A DNA stretch of 64,000 nucleotides from Ideonella paludis (GCF_018069865.1 NZ_JAGQDG010000003.1:186001-250000); one strand, 5' to 3'. Counted from the first letter of the stretch, positions 43,071 through 52,841 are shown. Notes: generated by a model from the sequence alone, not told the origin. A program made the numbers and translations.

Positions 43071-43616
43071 ATGGACATTGAACGTTATCTGCGTGACCAC
43101 ATCCGCACCGTGCCGGACTGGCCGGAGCCCGGCATCCAGTTCCGCGACATCACGCCGCTGCTGCAAGACCCCAAGGTCTTTCGGGTGCTGATCGACAGCT
43201 TTGTGCACCGCTATATGGACCCGGCCCTGCGCCCCACGGTGGTGGCCGGGCTCGATGCCCGAGGCTTCATCATCGGTTCCGTGCTGGCCTATGAACTGGC
43301 CCTGGGCTTTGTGCCCATCCGCAAAAAAGGCAAGTTGCCCTTCACCACCGTGGAAGAAACCTACGAGCTGGAATACGGCAGCGCCACGGTGGAGCTGCAC
43401 ACCGACGCCGTCAAACCCGGCGACCGCGTGCTGCTGATCGACGACCTCATCGCCACCGGCGGCACCATGATGGCCGGCAAAAAGCTGCTGGAAAAGCTGG
43501 GCGCCACCGTCACCGAAGGCGCCGCCATCGTCGACCTGCCCGAACTGGGCGGCTCAGCCCGGCTCAAAGCCGCCGGGCTGCCGCTGTTCACGCTGCTGGA
43601 CTTTGCGGGGCATTGA
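43071..43616 (+). CDS. apt: Adenine phosphoribosyltransferase
   Basis: Salvages adenine to AMP using PRPP. The 181-residue protein has the normal length and the start [26 protein letters not shown]. The flexible loop with RKKGKLPF and the PRPP-binding motif [13 protein letters not shown] (about residues 121-133) are intact. It follows uvrA by 14 nt with AAAGGA as ribosome binding site, so it may be cotranscribed with it. Confidence 0.96.
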   Translation: MDIERYLRDHIRTVPDWPEPGIQFRDITPLLQDPKVFRVLIDSFVHRYMDPALRPTVVAGLDARGFIIGSVLAYELALGFVPIRKKGKLPFTTVEETYELEYGSATVELHTDAVKPGDRVLLIDDLIATGGTMMAGKKLLEKLGATVTEGAAIVDLPELGGSARLKAAGLPLFTLLDFAGH

Positions 43617-43634
43617 GCGGCTTTGCGGATTCCG

Positions 43635-46600
43635 TCAGGCCGCCAGCCATACAGCGTCCTCGACGCCCCGCCAGAGATGAACTCTGTCGGCAGCCGAAAA
43701 GCTCAGTAGCTCCTGCGAGCTTTGGCTTTGCGTGGCGCCGGTGTCAAGCTGGGTTGAGGTGTCTGCCTGGCCAAATAGGCTCGTGTCTTGAAGAAGGTCA
43801 TTCAAGGCCAAAGGCTCGACGATCGAGATGCTGACGGCCTTGGAGCGAGCGGACTCGTTGCCCGCGAGGTCGAAATAGCTGATGGCCACCTCGTGCTGTC
43901 CCAAGCTCAGTTCCTGATTCGGTTTGACAGTGCGTCCATCAACGCTCAATTGGGAGGCGACCGGCCCGCCATCAATCCACAGAGCCACAAAGTGGTCTGC
44001 CGGCGGCGATGCAAAGACAAACTCTGGCTGTTTGATGCTGGTGATGCCATCGTCAGACCGGACGCCGTCGTCGTCGATGGCACGAAGTGCAGGCGCGCTA
44101 ACGGGAGCATCAGGTCGGGTGATGTCAATCAGGATCCGCAGGCTCTCCGAGGCCTCTGACAAAGCCCCTGAAGTACTACGGTATCTCACGGCCACGTCGT
44201 GCCAGCCTTCTTGCAATGGGTCGCGAGAAGAAATGTAACTGTCATAGCCTGTGCGGGTGATGGTGGATTCGACTCGCTTGCCGTCAATCAGAAGCTCCGC
44301 AACAGTATCGGGCGAATAAGTGACCTTGAATTCGGGCCACATTTCGTTCGTGATGTCGTCGCTCCAGAAGGTTCTTTCACTGCTTCCGTCTGCGGTGTGG
44401 GCAATCCAAGACTGAGGCCCTCGGTCATCAGAAGCAGTCAGATCTGGTTTCAATGGCGGTAAATCAGGCACCCGTGTGTCGATCGTGACATCCAGGTCGC
44501 CCCGGGCCTTCGGACCGTTGTTGCCTGCCGCATCACTGACGTAGAAATTGAAGGTATGCCGTCCATCGTTGAGTGGGTTCACTGGGGTCAGAGTCCCCTT
44601 TTGCTTGTCCCACAGTGATGCCACGGCCACGCCATCCACCAACAACTGCGCTGACGCATAGTCCCTGGTGTGACCCCAGCCGTTGACGATCAATTCAGGA
44701 TGGAACATTGCGGGCGCGTTGATGCACGTCAGGTTGTCACCCTGATAGCCCAGGTCCGAAGCCGCGTCCAAACGCAGTGGATCAAGGGGGAACTGAACGG
44801 GGTCCTTGGTGTCGATGGTCAGTCGCTGGGAGTAAATCATGGGCATGAAATCATTGCCACTCACGGCACCGACCATGATTTGGTGCTCACCGTCTGACAA
44901 CGGGTTGCTTGCTTGGATCAGACCCGAGGCAGCGTCCCATTGGCTGGCCACAACTTGACCATCGACCATCAAGCTTAGACTGTAGCCTTGGGGCAGTTCC
45001 GGGTGTCCGACAAAGAAGCGAGGTGTACTCACTCGGGTCAGACCGTCGATGTTGCTGATTCCTGAGTCATCGCGATCCAAGAGGTCTAGTCGATCAGGGA
45101 GCCAAGACGCCACGACACCGACCACCGTTGAGCCGGACAGTGTTGATTCCACGCCGTGTTGATTGACCCGAGTCCAAGCGACTTGGTGATCTTGGCAGGC
45201 TTGGTTGGGCAGATTGGAGCCAAATGCTTGGTCCATCTGCACCTGACCCGTCGCGGCGTCGTAGCTGGAGGCCACCAGCTTGCCGTCAACATAGAGGCGG
45301 GCGGTTTCATCGGGCCCTAAGCGACCGATGTCGAACACCGGTCGAGCACTTTGGCCAATGATCAACACGCTGCCCTGGCCGCCATCGTCGAACTCGGGCA
45401 GAAGCGTTGGTGACTGGGTGGGTGGTTCGGCGACAGCATCAATGTAGAGGGTGAGGGTAGGCGAAATGATGACAGGAGCCCCTACCAAATCACGTGGATA
45501 GCCATAGGCAATCTGGCACTCCCCCTCAGGCAGAGGTTGGTCTACCTGGAGAATGCGCTGACTCCTGTCTACCCATGAGAAACCCACCGGCACTCCGTTG
45601 ACGATCAGAGCTAGACCATCCTGAATTGCGGCATCCGCAGGCAGTTGGAGCTTTGGACGCTGGTTGGCAGTTATGCCGTCTTGGTCGGACGAGCCGGTGT
45701 CGCTTATTGCGAGAAGGGCAATAGGATTTGCAGGGCGAGGGTCAATGATGACTTGGCACCAAGCTTCACTAGTCCCACCGCGTAGATCCGTAACGGTGTA
45801 GTTGAATCCGGTGATTGTTCGCTCTACCGTTGTCGTGGGAGCGTAGTAGTCGACCCACAAGCCGTTGAATCCGGCAATGGAAGATCCATTGATTGCCGTT
45901 CCGATTGACGGCCTGCTCACATCCGCAATAACGAAACGATCCTCGTTGACATCGCTATCGTTCTGTAGGACATAGGCTCTTACCGTTTGCCCTGTGTAGA
46001 CGTGAAGCACATCATCTTGGACTGTCGGCGCGGTGTTGGTTGAATCGACGATGCGGATATACACCCTAGCCGAAGCACTGCCACCTTTGCTGTCGCTGAC
46101 GGTGTAGCTGAAGCTGGTTTCGTTGCTGAAAAAAAACGGGCTGGGCGCTGTGAATTGAATCCGTCCGTCGTCCAGTTGGGTGAGATCTCCACTGCCTGAC
46201 ACGCTGCCCAATTCCAGTTTCAGAGGATCACCGTCCGGGTCCATGTCGTTGGCCAGAAGCTGGTCCACCGTTCCGGTGACTGTCGTCCCCGCTTCAATGG
46301 TGATCCACTCATCTTGCACTACCGGCGCTGAGTTGACGGGCGCAGTCACATTGATGATCAGCTTGCCTTCCGTGCGCAGGCCTTGGGCGTTTTCGACGGT
46401 GTAGCGGATGACTTCTTGGCCGACGAAATCCTTGGCGGCCACGTAGGTCAACTGACCTGAAGTGTCGCGGGTCAAGGCGCCATGTTGGGCCTCGCCGATG
46501 CTCACGATCTTGAGGGGGCCATCTAGGGGGTCGACGTCGTTGGCCAGCAAATCGTTCTCGTGGCCGGACACCGGTGTGCCTGCCACCACTGAGACTAGCT

Positions 46601-46913
46601 CGTCCTGAACGACCGGAGCATCGGCTGCGGCAACAATGGTCAAGTGGACCGTGCCCTGGCTCAATTGGCCTCGCTCATCTCGGACGAGGTAGGTGAATTC
46701 GTCGGTGCCGGTGTAGCCTGGCGCTGGGGTGTAGATGAGGATGCCGGCGGGGTCTTGGCTCAAGGTGCCATGAGTGGTTGACCCGATTTGAACTACCTCC
46801 AGCAGACCACCTTCTGGGTCGACGTCATTGGCCAGCAACATGGCCAAGGTGCCGAAGACGGTGGTTCCGGTGATGACGGTCACGTACTCGTCGTTGACAC
46901 GTGGGACGACCAT
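43635..46913 (-). CDS. Large Ig-like repeat protein
   Basis: A 1092-residue protein made almost wholly of beta-sandwich repeats. Residues about 1-375 hold four copies of a cadherin-like unit (VxDExVxVxxGTxVxG...LLANDxDPxxG...YTVxDxxG). The rest holds five to six copies of another Ig-like unit, with DDxGxxxDGIT...VDGxxVAS and LxDGxHxIxxxxxDxAGN features as in large adhesins. No Sec signal peptide, LPXTG or RTX calcium repeats are seen; the C-terminus (SAADRVHLWRGVEDAVWLAA) may be an unrecognised export signal. GC content is visibly lower than in neighbours, suggesting transfer. The ATG at 46913 follows AGGAG by 8 nt; an ATG at 46934 is also possible. Confidence 0.85.
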   Translation of the reverse strand: MVVPRVNDEYVTVITGTTVFGTLAMLLANDVDPEGGLLEVVQIGSTTHGTLSQDPAGILIYTPAPGYTGTDEFTYLVRDERGQLSQGTVHLTIVAAADAPVVQDELVSVVAGTPVSGHENDLLANDVDPLDGPLKIVSIGEAQHGALTRDTSGQLTYVAAKDFVGQEVIRYTVENAQGLRTEGKLIINVTAPVNSAPVVQDEWITIEAGTTVTGTVDQLLANDMDPDGDPLKLELGSVSGSGDLTQLDDGRIQFTAPSPFFFSNETSFSYTVSDSKGGSASARVYIRIVDSTNTAPTVQDDVLHVYTGQTVRAYVLQNDSDVNEDRFVIADVSRPSIGTAINGSSIAGFNGLWVDYYAPTTTVERTITGFNYTVTDLRGGTSEAWCQVIIDPRPANPIALLAISDTGSSDQDGITANQRPKLQLPADAAIQDGLALIVNGVPVGFSWVDRSQRILQVDQPLPEGECQIAYGYPRDLVGAPVIISPTLTLYIDAVAEPPTQSPTLLPEFDDGGQGSVLIIGQSARPVFDIGRLGPDETARLYVDGKLVASSYDAATGQVQMDQAFGSNLPNQACQDHQVAWTRVNQHGVESTLSGSTVVGVVASWLPDRLDLLDRDDSGISNIDGLTRVSTPRFFVGHPELPQGYSLSLMVDGQVVASQWDAASGLIQASNPLSDGEHQIMVGAVSGNDFMPMIYSQRLTIDTKDPVQFPLDPLRLDAASDLGYQGDNLTCINAPAMFHPELIVNGWGHTRDYASAQLLVDGVAVASLWDKQKGTLTPVNPLNDGRHTFNFYVSDAAGNNGPKARGDLDVTIDTRVPDLPPLKPDLTASDDRGPQSWIAHTADGSSERTFWSDDITNEMWPEFKVTYSPDTVAELLIDGKRVESTITRTGYDSYISSRDPLQEGWHDVAVRYRSTSGALSEASESLRILIDITRPDAPVSAPALRAIDDDGVRSDDGITSIKQPEFVFASPPADHFVALWIDGGPVASQLSVDGRTVKPNQELSLGQHEVAISYFDLAGNESARSKAVSISIVEPLALNDLLQDTSLFGQADTSTQLDTGATQSQSSQELLSFSAADRVHLWRGVEDAVWLAA

Positions 46914-46917
46914 GGTT

Positions 46918-46980
46918 CTCTCTCCTGAGTTCATTGTTTTGATCACCTTTTTGAGGTGCAAGAACTCTATCAGGAGAGAG
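46918..46980 (-). promoter_or_regulatory. Structured 5' leader that hides the ribosome binding site of the Ig-repeat gene
   Basis: On the minus strand CTCTCTCCTG (46971-46980) pairs with CAGGAGAGAG (46918-46927), which contains the Shine-Dalgarno AGGAG. AGTTC/GAACT (46962-46966 with 46928-46932) extends the stem past a 4-nt bulge. An inner hairpin CACCT-CAAAA-AGGTG (46944-46958) covers the AAGGTGA that would serve the alternative ATG at 46934. Both possible ribosome binding sites are thus base-paired. No T-run follows, so it is not a terminator. Confidence 0.6.
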
Positions 46981-47045
46981 TGGCTATCCAAATGTCAAGA
47001 AGGTGGCATCCCCTCAATGAAGTCGAACGAATGGCTCAAGTTCAT

Positions 47046-47642
47046 TCAGCGACTCCGTTGCCGCTTCAGCCGCCACCCCAGCAGCACCGCCACCAGTGCG
47101 GCATACACCGCCACCTCAGCAAAGTCGTTTTTGCCGGCGCGCATCCAGAAGAAGTGCAGCAGGCCCAAGAGGATGATGGCGTAGCTGAGTTGGTGCAGGC
47201 GTTGCCAAGCGCGGCCGCCCAGGGCCTTCATGGCGGAGTTGAAGGAGGTGGCGGCCAGGGGCAGCAGCATCAACCAAGCCAAGGTGCCGACCAGGATGAA
47301 GGGGCGTTTGACCACGTCTTGCCACAGTGCGGCGAGGCTCAGCCCTTGGTCCAGCCAGGCATAGGCCAGCCAGTGCAGGGTGGCGTAGAGGAAGGCGGCC
47401 ACGCCCACATTGCGCCGAAAGCGCGCCAGGGCATGCCAGCCGGTCCAGTGGCGCACCGGGGTGATGGCCAGGGTCAGCACCAAGAGGCGCAAGGTCCAGT
47501 CGCCCAGGGCACGGATCAGGGCCTCGGCGGGGTTGGCACCCAAGGTGTTTTGAAAGGCGCCCCAGACCAAGCTGGCCAGGGGGGCGCTGAGCGCGAGCCA
47601 CAGCACGGGCTTGGCCAAGGGGTGGAGCAGGAGCTTGTTCAT
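47046..47642 (-). CDS. msrQ: Heme-binding membrane subunit MsrQ of methionine sulfoxide reductase
   Basis: MsrQ passes electrons from the respiratory chain to the periplasmic reductase MsrP. The 198-residue protein has about six transmembrane helices, with conserved heme-ligand histidines in RHWTGWHALARFRRNVG, LHWLAY and RLHQLSY. Start at MNKLLLHPLAKPV was chosen; the longer frame reads through the 3' flank of msrP. It lies 82 nt after msrP, forming the msrPQ pair that repairs oxidised methionine in envelope proteins. Confidence 0.94.
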   Translation of the reverse strand: MNKLLLHPLAKPVLWLALSAPLASLVWGAFQNTLGANPAEALIRALGDWTLRLLVLTLAITPVRHWTGWHALARFRRNVGVAAFLYATLHWLAYAWLDQGLSLAALWQDVVKRPFILVGTLAWLMLLPLAATSFNSAMKALGGRAWQRLHQLSYAIILLGLLHFFWMRAGKNDFAEVAVYAALVAVLLGWRLKRQRSR

Positions 47643-47724
47643 GGAAGGGAGCGCCGCACCGCGGCGGGGGGCTGCGGGTGCAGCCCCAGAGGGCGGCACC
47701 TGCAAGGACCTCGGGCTGGACATG

Positions 47725-48717
47725 TCAGTAGAACTTCTTCAAATCCATGCCGGCATAAAGCTGGCCGACTTGGGGCTCGTAGCCGTTGAACATCAGGGTC
47801 GGGCGCTTCTTGGCGAACAGGCCGTCTTCGCCAATGCGGCGCTCTGAGGCTTGGCTCCAGCGCGGGTGGTCCACGGCCGGGTTGACGTTGGAGAAGAAGC
47901 CGTACTCTTGGGCCGCGGCGCGCTCCCAACTGCTGACGGGTTGCTTCTCCACCAGGCGGATCTTGACGATGGACTTGGCGCTCTTGAAGCCGTATTTCCA
48001 AGGCACCACCAAGCGCACCGGGGCGCCGTTTTGGTTGGGCAGCACTTCGCCGTACAGGCCAAAGGCCAGCAAGGTCAGGGGATGCAGGGCTTCATCGAGG
48101 CGCAGGCCTTCGGTGTAGGGCCAGTCCAATACGCTGGAGCGGATGCCGGGCATCTGGGCTTTATCGGCCAAGGTGAAGAACTGCACGTACTTGGCATTGC
48201 CGGTGGGCTCGACCTTCTTCATCAGCTCGGCCAGTGACCAGCCCACCCAAGGAATGACCATGGACCAGCCTTCGACGCAGCGCATGCGGTAGATGCGCTC
48301 TTCCATGGGCGCCAGCTTGAGCAGGGCGTCGAGGTCAAAGGTTTGAGGGCGTTTGCATTCGCCTTCGACCGTCACCGACCAAGGGCGAGGCTTGAGCGTG
48401 TGGGCATTGCGGGCCGGGTCGGCTTTGTCGGTGCCGAACTCGTAGAAATTGTTGTAGCTGGTCACATCGCCATAGGCGGTGGGTTTGTCCATCACCTGGG
48501 CACCGGCCACAGCACTGCGGGTGGCGGGCAAGCGCGCCAACTTGCCGGGGGCGGCGACTTGGGCATGGGCCTCGCGTGCGGCCCAGCCTGCCAAGGCGGT
48601 GCCAGCCGCACCCAGGGCCAGGTGCTGTAGCCAATCCCGGCGGCCATGGTAGACCTCGGGCGGCGTGATCTCAGAGCTTTGGGGGTGGTTGAAGCGGTGC
48701 GATTTCAGCAAGTGCAT
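47725..48717 (-). CDS. msrP: Periplasmic methionine sulfoxide reductase MsrP (molybdopterin subunit)
   Basis: Reduces protein-bound methionine sulfoxide in the periplasm. The protein of 330 residues has a Tat signal peptide ([20 protein letters not shown]) needed for export of the folded molybdoenzyme. The sulfite-oxidase fold shows the molybdenum ligand Cys147 in [11 protein letters not shown] and the [14 protein letters not shown] region. It forms an operon with msrQ downstream. Start at [10 protein letters not shown]. Confidence 0.95.
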   Translation of the reverse strand: MHLLKSHRFNHPQSSEITPPEVYHGRRDWLQHLALGAAGTALAGWAAREAHAQVAAPGKLARLPATRSAVAGAQVMDKPTAYGDVTSYNNFYEFGTDKADPARNAHTLKPRPWSVTVEGECKRPQTFDLDALLKLAPMEERIYRMRCVEGWSMVIPWVGWSLAELMKKVEPTGNAKYVQFFTLADKAQMPGIRSSVLDWPYTEGLRLDEALHPLTLLAFGLYGEVLPNQNGAPVRLVVPWKYGFKSAKSIVKIRLVEKQPVSSWERAAAQEYGFFSNVNPAVDHPRWSQASERRIGEDGLFAKKRPTLMFNGYEPQVGQLYAGMDLKKFY

Positions 48718-48860
48718 GGCAAGGTCCGGTGGAGGCAAAGGTGCTGAGCGTGCGGCAGCAAGCGCTCTATCGACTCAGCGTAACAGTGAGTCGATCCATC
48801 CGGCAAAACCTTACGCGGTTTCGGGCCTTAGCGCCCTTTGGGCGTGCGAGCAGGCGAGGC

Positions 48861-49208
48861 TTACTCGCTGTGGCTTGAGGGGAAGGTGGGGTCGAAATCA
48901 CCGAACAGGCTGAGGGCCTGGCTGCCCCGGCGCTCGCGGAAGCTCTTGCGGGAGAACAGCTTGGCTTGCGCCTCGGAGGGCAGGTCGGTGATGTTGATCA
49001 GGTGCTTGGCAATCAGCGTGTCGATCACGTCTTCCAGCACCCGCACAAAGCCGGCATCGAGCTTGGCGAACTCTTCGGCTTCGTCGTCGATGCCCAGGAA
49101 AGCGCGGACTTCAGGCGCGCTGTCCGGCAGAAACTCGGCCGAGGGCGCAGGGGCATCTCGGTGCAGGCTGGCGATGGCGCCACTGGAGTCACGGCTGATG
49201 TAGGGCAT
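48861..49208 (-). CDS. Conserved hypothetical protein
   Basis: A 115-residue soluble acidic protein starting MPYISRDSSGAIASLHRD. No signal peptide or membrane segment. The segment LDAGFVRVLEDVIDTLIAKHLINITDLP suggests a helical core. I recognise it only as a small protein seen in Burkholderiales, sometimes mislabelled as a tryptophan synthase subunit, which its size and sequence do not support. It lies downstream of the ccsB terminator. Confidence 0.65.
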   Translation of the reverse strand: MPYISRDSSGAIASLHRDAPAPSAEFLPDSAPEVRAFLGIDDEAEEFAKLDAGFVRVLEDVIDTLIAKHLINITDLPSEAQAKLFSRKSFRERRGSQALSLFGDFDPTFPSSHSE

Positions 49209-49248
49209 GGCCTGACTGTAGAGCCAAAGTGCAAGGCTGAAAAGCAAA

Positions 49249-49276
49249 ACAGCCCAGCAGGGGCTGGGCTGTTTTT
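49249..49276 (-). terminator. Terminator after ccsB (possibly bidirectional)
   Basis: A perfect 10-bp stem (ACAGCCCAGC, 49249-49258; GCTGGGCTGT, 49263-49272) with a 4-nt loop. On the minus strand it is followed by TTTTGCTTTT, on the plus strand by TTTTT. It lies 20-50 nt after the ccsB stop. Confidence 0.8.
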
Positions 49277-49296
49277 CGGTTTGAGGTGGGGGCGCC

Positions 49297-50649
49297 TCAG
49301 AGCTCGCCGTAGGAATGCAAGCCGGAGAGGAACATATTCACACCCAGGAAGGCAAAGGTGGTGATCACCAAGCCACCCAGGGACCACCAGGCCGAGGCCA
49401 CGCCGCGCAGGCCCTTCATCAGGCGCATGTGCAGCCAGGCGGCGTAGTTGAGCCACACGATCAGGGCCCAGGTTTCTTTGGGGTCCCAGCTCCAGTAGCC
49501 GCCCCAGGCTTCGGCGGCCCAGAAGGCGCCCAGCACGGTAGCGATGGTGAAGAAGGCAAAGCCCACCGCGATGGCGCGATACATCAGGTCGTCCATCAGC
49601 TCCAAGGAGGGCGAGCGAGCGTTAATGGGGCCGCGCAGTGCAATCATCACGCCAAACATGACGATCAGGCCTCCCAGCAGCCGGGCGGTCTTAACGACTG
49701 CCGTCTGCATGCCAGCGTCTGGGTTGCCCAGCAGCCAGTAGGCGCCCAAGGCCAGCAAGATGCTGCCTGGCACATAGACCAAGCCGGCCAAGAGCGCATT
49801 GCGGCTGGCGCTCTTGAGCACATAGGCCAAGCCCACCATGGCGGCCACCGCAAACGTGCCATAGCCCACGAAGTTGGCGGGCACGTGGATCTTCATCCAC
49901 CAGCTTTGCAGCGCCGGCACCAAAGGCTGGATCTCCTGGGCGCCGCGGCTGACCGTGTACCACAGCAAAAAGGACACGGCGGCGCTGATGATGAGCATCA
50001 CAAAGGCGCCCAGGCTGCGCTGCTGGTAGCGCTGCTCGTAGTAGAGGTAGAACAGGGTGGTCATCCAGCAAAACATCACGAAGACTTCGTAGAGGTTGCT
50101 GACGGGGATGTGGCCAATGTCGGGCGCAATCTGGTGGCTTTCAAACCAGCGCACAAAGGTGCCGATCAGGGCCATCACGACGGCGCCCCAGGCCAGCCCA
50201 GAACCGATGCGCAGCGCTGCACCATCGGCCTTGGGGCCGGAGCGCGCGAAGCCGATCCAGTATGAGATCGTGCTCATGTAGAACAGCACGCCCATCCAGA
50301 GAATCGCACTCTGGCTGGAGAGCATGTACTTCAGAAGGAAGACGTTTTCCGCCGCGGCCAGGTCGGCGCCAAAGCTGTCGGTCTGGCGCACGTAGAGGTT
50401 GATCGCCAACAAGCTGCAGGCACCGACCACCACCGTCAGCCAACGCAGAGGCTTCCAGAACCAGCCCAAGGCAATCAGGCTGGGGACGGCGCAGGCCAGG
50501 ATGCCCAGCTCATAGCCGTCCATGGCCTTGCCGTAGCGGCTGAAGGTGTAGCCGGCGCCGCCGATGATCAGCAGCGCAAACAAGGCCTCGGACAGGCCGA
50601 TGCGAGCCCAGGGGCTGGGCCGCCCCAAGGTCATGGTGGTGGTGGTCAT
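49297..50649 (-). CDS. ccsB: System II cytochrome c biogenesis protein CcsB (ResC/CcsA-type)
   Basis: A 450-residue polytopic membrane protein that handles heme for covalent attachment to periplasmic cytochromes c. The tryptophan-rich heme motif WGGYWSWDPKETWAL is intact near residue 375, and conserved histidines are seen in IHVPANFVGYG and in WLHMRLMKG. Its start overlaps the resB stop by 4 nt; the two form the system II synthetase. Naming of this subunit differs between authors (CcsA or CcsB). Confidence 0.94.
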   Translation of the reverse strand: MTTTTMTLGRPSPWARIGLSEALFALLIIGGAGYTFSRYGKAMDGYELGILACAVPSLIALGWFWKPLRWLTVVVGACSLLAINLYVRQTDSFGADLAAAENVFLLKYMLSSQSAILWMGVLFYMSTISYWIGFARSGPKADGAALRIGSGLAWGAVVMALIGTFVRWFESHQIAPDIGHIPVSNLYEVFVMFCWMTTLFYLYYEQRYQQRSLGAFVMLIISAAVSFLLWYTVSRGAQEIQPLVPALQSWWMKIHVPANFVGYGTFAVAAMVGLAYVLKSASRNALLAGLVYVPGSILLALGAYWLLGNPDAGMQTAVVKTARLLGGLIVMFGVMIALRGPINARSPSLELMDDLMYRAIAVGFAFFTIATVLGAFWAAEAWGGYWSWDPKETWALIVWLNYAAWLHMRLMKGLRGVASAWWSLGGLVITTFAFLGVNMFLSGLHSYGEL

Positions 50650-52781
50650 ACAGCGTCTCCGTGTGCAGCTTGGGTCTTCAGACCGGGGGCCAAAATCTCT
50701 TGGCGCAGGGCCTCAAATTCAGCATCAGCGTCCAGGGTGCGTCGCGGTGTGGACAGCGCGGTCAGCACATGGGTGGCTTTGTCAGGGGTGTCGGTGAGCC
50801 AGATCCACAAACGGCGCTCACGCACATACAGCATCATGATGACGCCGACGATCAACAAGATGGCGCCCAAATAGACCAAGGTCTTGCCGGGCGCGCGGGC
50901 CACTTGGAAGACGCTGGCCTGGACCTGCTCGAAATTGTCGAGCTGCAGAATCATGGGCGCGGGGTAGAAGAAGCTGTCCGAGATGGACATCACCGCCTGG
51001 GTCATGAAGCGGGAGGTGTCATCGTTGGCTTCCAGCGGCTTCAGGCCGTCGCGCTCGCGCGCGGCTTGGTTCAGCTCGAACAGCGAGCTGTTCAGGATGC
51101 GTAGCAGCACCTCCGAGAACTTGGAGCGCTCGGCCTCGGGCACAGTGGCTTCAATGTATTGGCTCAAGGCGGCCAGGCCGCCGGGCGCGTCTTTCTTGAC
51201 AGAGGCGTCTTGCCCTGCGAACAAGGCCAAGGCGCGTCGCGAGCTCTGGCGCAGTTGCTCGCCCATTTGCGGGTTGTTGGGCGGCGTCGCAATGGCCGCG
51301 AAGCGCTGTGCGGCTTTGTCGCGCAGGGTCGGGTCCATCAAGGCCTGGCGTAGGCGTACCCAGCCCGCGATGTCGCCTTGCTCGTCCACCGGAATGCGCA
51401 GGTAGCGGAAGGCTTCATTCACGTTGTCGCGCACGCCAAAAAGATAGAGGCGCTGGCCATCCAGTTCGACCGGCACCATGTAGTTATGGAACTCGCGGCG
51501 CTGGCCGGCGCTGTCCACCAATTTGTAGGTGACGGCTGGGCCCACATTGCGCAGGCTCTTGTTGCGGTCACCCTTGGCCCCCGAGCCCAGGTGCTTGTTC
51601 AGGCTGGCGGTAAGGTCGACCTTGCGCACATCAGTCGCGTCGCCAGCGGACCCTGTGGCACTCATGTTCTCCACATTGATCACTTTGAGACCGGTGAGCT
51701 CCAGGCCCAGGGTTTCGGACCCTTTGCTGAGCTGGGTGCTCTCACCGACGCGCAGTTCCAGCGCCAAGGGTTCGGTGTTGCCGTTCAGGGGCAGGCCCTT
51801 GAGCTTGACCAGAGAGCCGCCGTCGTCAAAGCTGCTTTGGTAGATGGCAATGCCGCGGTGATGGGTGGGCTCGTTGACCTTGATGGTGGCGGGGGTGCTG
51901 GCGCCCGTGTCGCGGTCGTGAATGATCACATCGCTGGCAAACAGCTTGGGCATGCCGGTGTCGTAATACTCGACCTTGAACTTCTTCAGCTCAACGTCAA
52001 AGGGCAGGTCTTGCAGCACCGAGCCGTCAGGGGTGGACAGCACCGCGATGCCGGCGCGCGAGCCCTCGGACACAAACAGATTGCCACGGAAGGTGGGGTT
52101 GTTTTCAGAGAGGCGGTGCTGATCGGGCACATCGCGGATCATGCCGCCGCCCTCAAACACCGTTTTGCCCTGCCACCACATCTGGGCTTGGACGATCAGG
52201 TTGCCGTCCAACAGGCCGCCGAGACAAATCAACACAATGGCCGAGTGCGCGGCGAGGTAGCCCAGCTTGTTGGCGCTGCCTTTGCGAGCCGCCACCATGG
52301 TGCCGGTGTCACGGACCTGGGCCTTGGCTTGCCAGCCCCGAGCCGCCAAAACGCCTGTCAAATGGGCCAGAGTGCCAGCACGGTCGAGTGGCAGGGTGCC
52401 CTCAGCGCGGTGGTGGAAGGCGCGCAGGGATTGCTCGCGAACATGCTCTTTGAAGCTGCGCAGATCGGCCAGGATTTTCGGCGTATTGCGGATGATGCAC
52501 AGCGTGGTGGAGATGACCAAAAAAGCCAGGATCACCAAGAACCAGGTGGCGCTGTAGACCGTGTAGAGGTCGAACTTGGCGAACACCTCGGCCCAGAAGG
52601 GCCCGAACTGGTTGACGTAGTTGTTGTAGGGCTCGTTTTGGCGCACCACGGTGCCAATGACCGAGGCAATGCAGATCACGCACAGCAGCGAGATGGCAAA
52701 GCGCATCGAGGCCAGCAGTTCCAGCACATCGCGGCCGAGGCGGGATTCTGGGTGGGGCGGGGTCGATGTCGCAGTCGTCAT
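50646..52781 (-). CDS. resB: System II cytochrome c biogenesis protein ResB
   Basis: A protein of 711 residues, partner of CcsB. It has three N-terminal transmembrane helices (e.g. ISLLCVICIASVIGTVV, WFLVILAFLVISTTLCII), a large periplasmic domain and a last helix near the C-terminus (LVYLGAILLIVGVIMMLYV), typical of ResB. The RNTPKILADLRSFKEHV segment is a family marker. Start at MTTATSTPPHPESRLG; the longer frame is unsupported. It lies downstream of a cytochrome c4 gene, a likely client. Confidence 0.94.
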   Translation of the reverse strand: MTTATSTPPHPESRLGRDVLELLASMRFAISLLCVICIASVIGTVVRQNEPYNNYVNQFGPFWAEVFAKFDLYTVYSATWFLVILAFLVISTTLCIIRNTPKILADLRSFKEHVREQSLRAFHHRAEGTLPLDRAGTLAHLTGVLAARGWQAKAQVRDTGTMVAARKGSANKLGYLAAHSAIVLICLGGLLDGNLIVQAQMWWQGKTVFEGGGMIRDVPDQHRLSENNPTFRGNLFVSEGSRAGIAVLSTPDGSVLQDLPFDVELKKFKVEYYDTGMPKLFASDVIIHDRDTGASTPATIKVNEPTHHRGIAIYQSSFDDGGSLVKLKGLPLNGNTEPLALELRVGESTQLSKGSETLGLELTGLKVINVENMSATGSAGDATDVRKVDLTASLNKHLGSGAKGDRNKSLRNVGPAVTYKLVDSAGQRREFHNYMVPVELDGQRLYLFGVRDNVNEAFRYLRIPVDEQGDIAGWVRLRQALMDPTLRDKAAQRFAAIATPPNNPQMGEQLRQSSRRALALFAGQDASVKKDAPGGLAALSQYIEATVPEAERSKFSEVLLRILNSSLFELNQAARERDGLKPLEANDDTSRFMTQAVMSISDSFFYPAPMILQLDNFEQVQASVFQVARAPGKTLVYLGAILLIVGVIMMLYVRERRLWIWLTDTPDKATHVLTALSTPRRTLDADAEFEALRQEILAPGLKTQAAHGDAV

Positions 52782-52815
52782 GGCGCGGATTATCCGGGCC
52801 AAGTGGCCCAACATG

Positions 52816-52841
52816 AAAAAGGGCCGGTCAATGACCAGCCC
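52816..52841 (-). terminator. Terminator after the cytochrome c4 gene
   Basis: Inverted repeat GGGCCGGTCA / TGACCAGCCC (52821-52830 and 52832-52841, one mismatch), followed on the minus strand by five T residues. It lies about 60 nt past the cytochrome stop and 35 nt before the resB start. Confidence 0.7.

Noticed and set aside
46993-46998. TTGACA on the minus strand as promoter of the Ig-repeat gene
   Set aside because: No -10 box at proper spacing; the nearest AT-rich hexamer is about 20 nt away and within the leader stem.
48861-49208. Naming the 115-residue gene as tryptophan synthase
   Set aside because: Far too short and without any PLP-enzyme motif.
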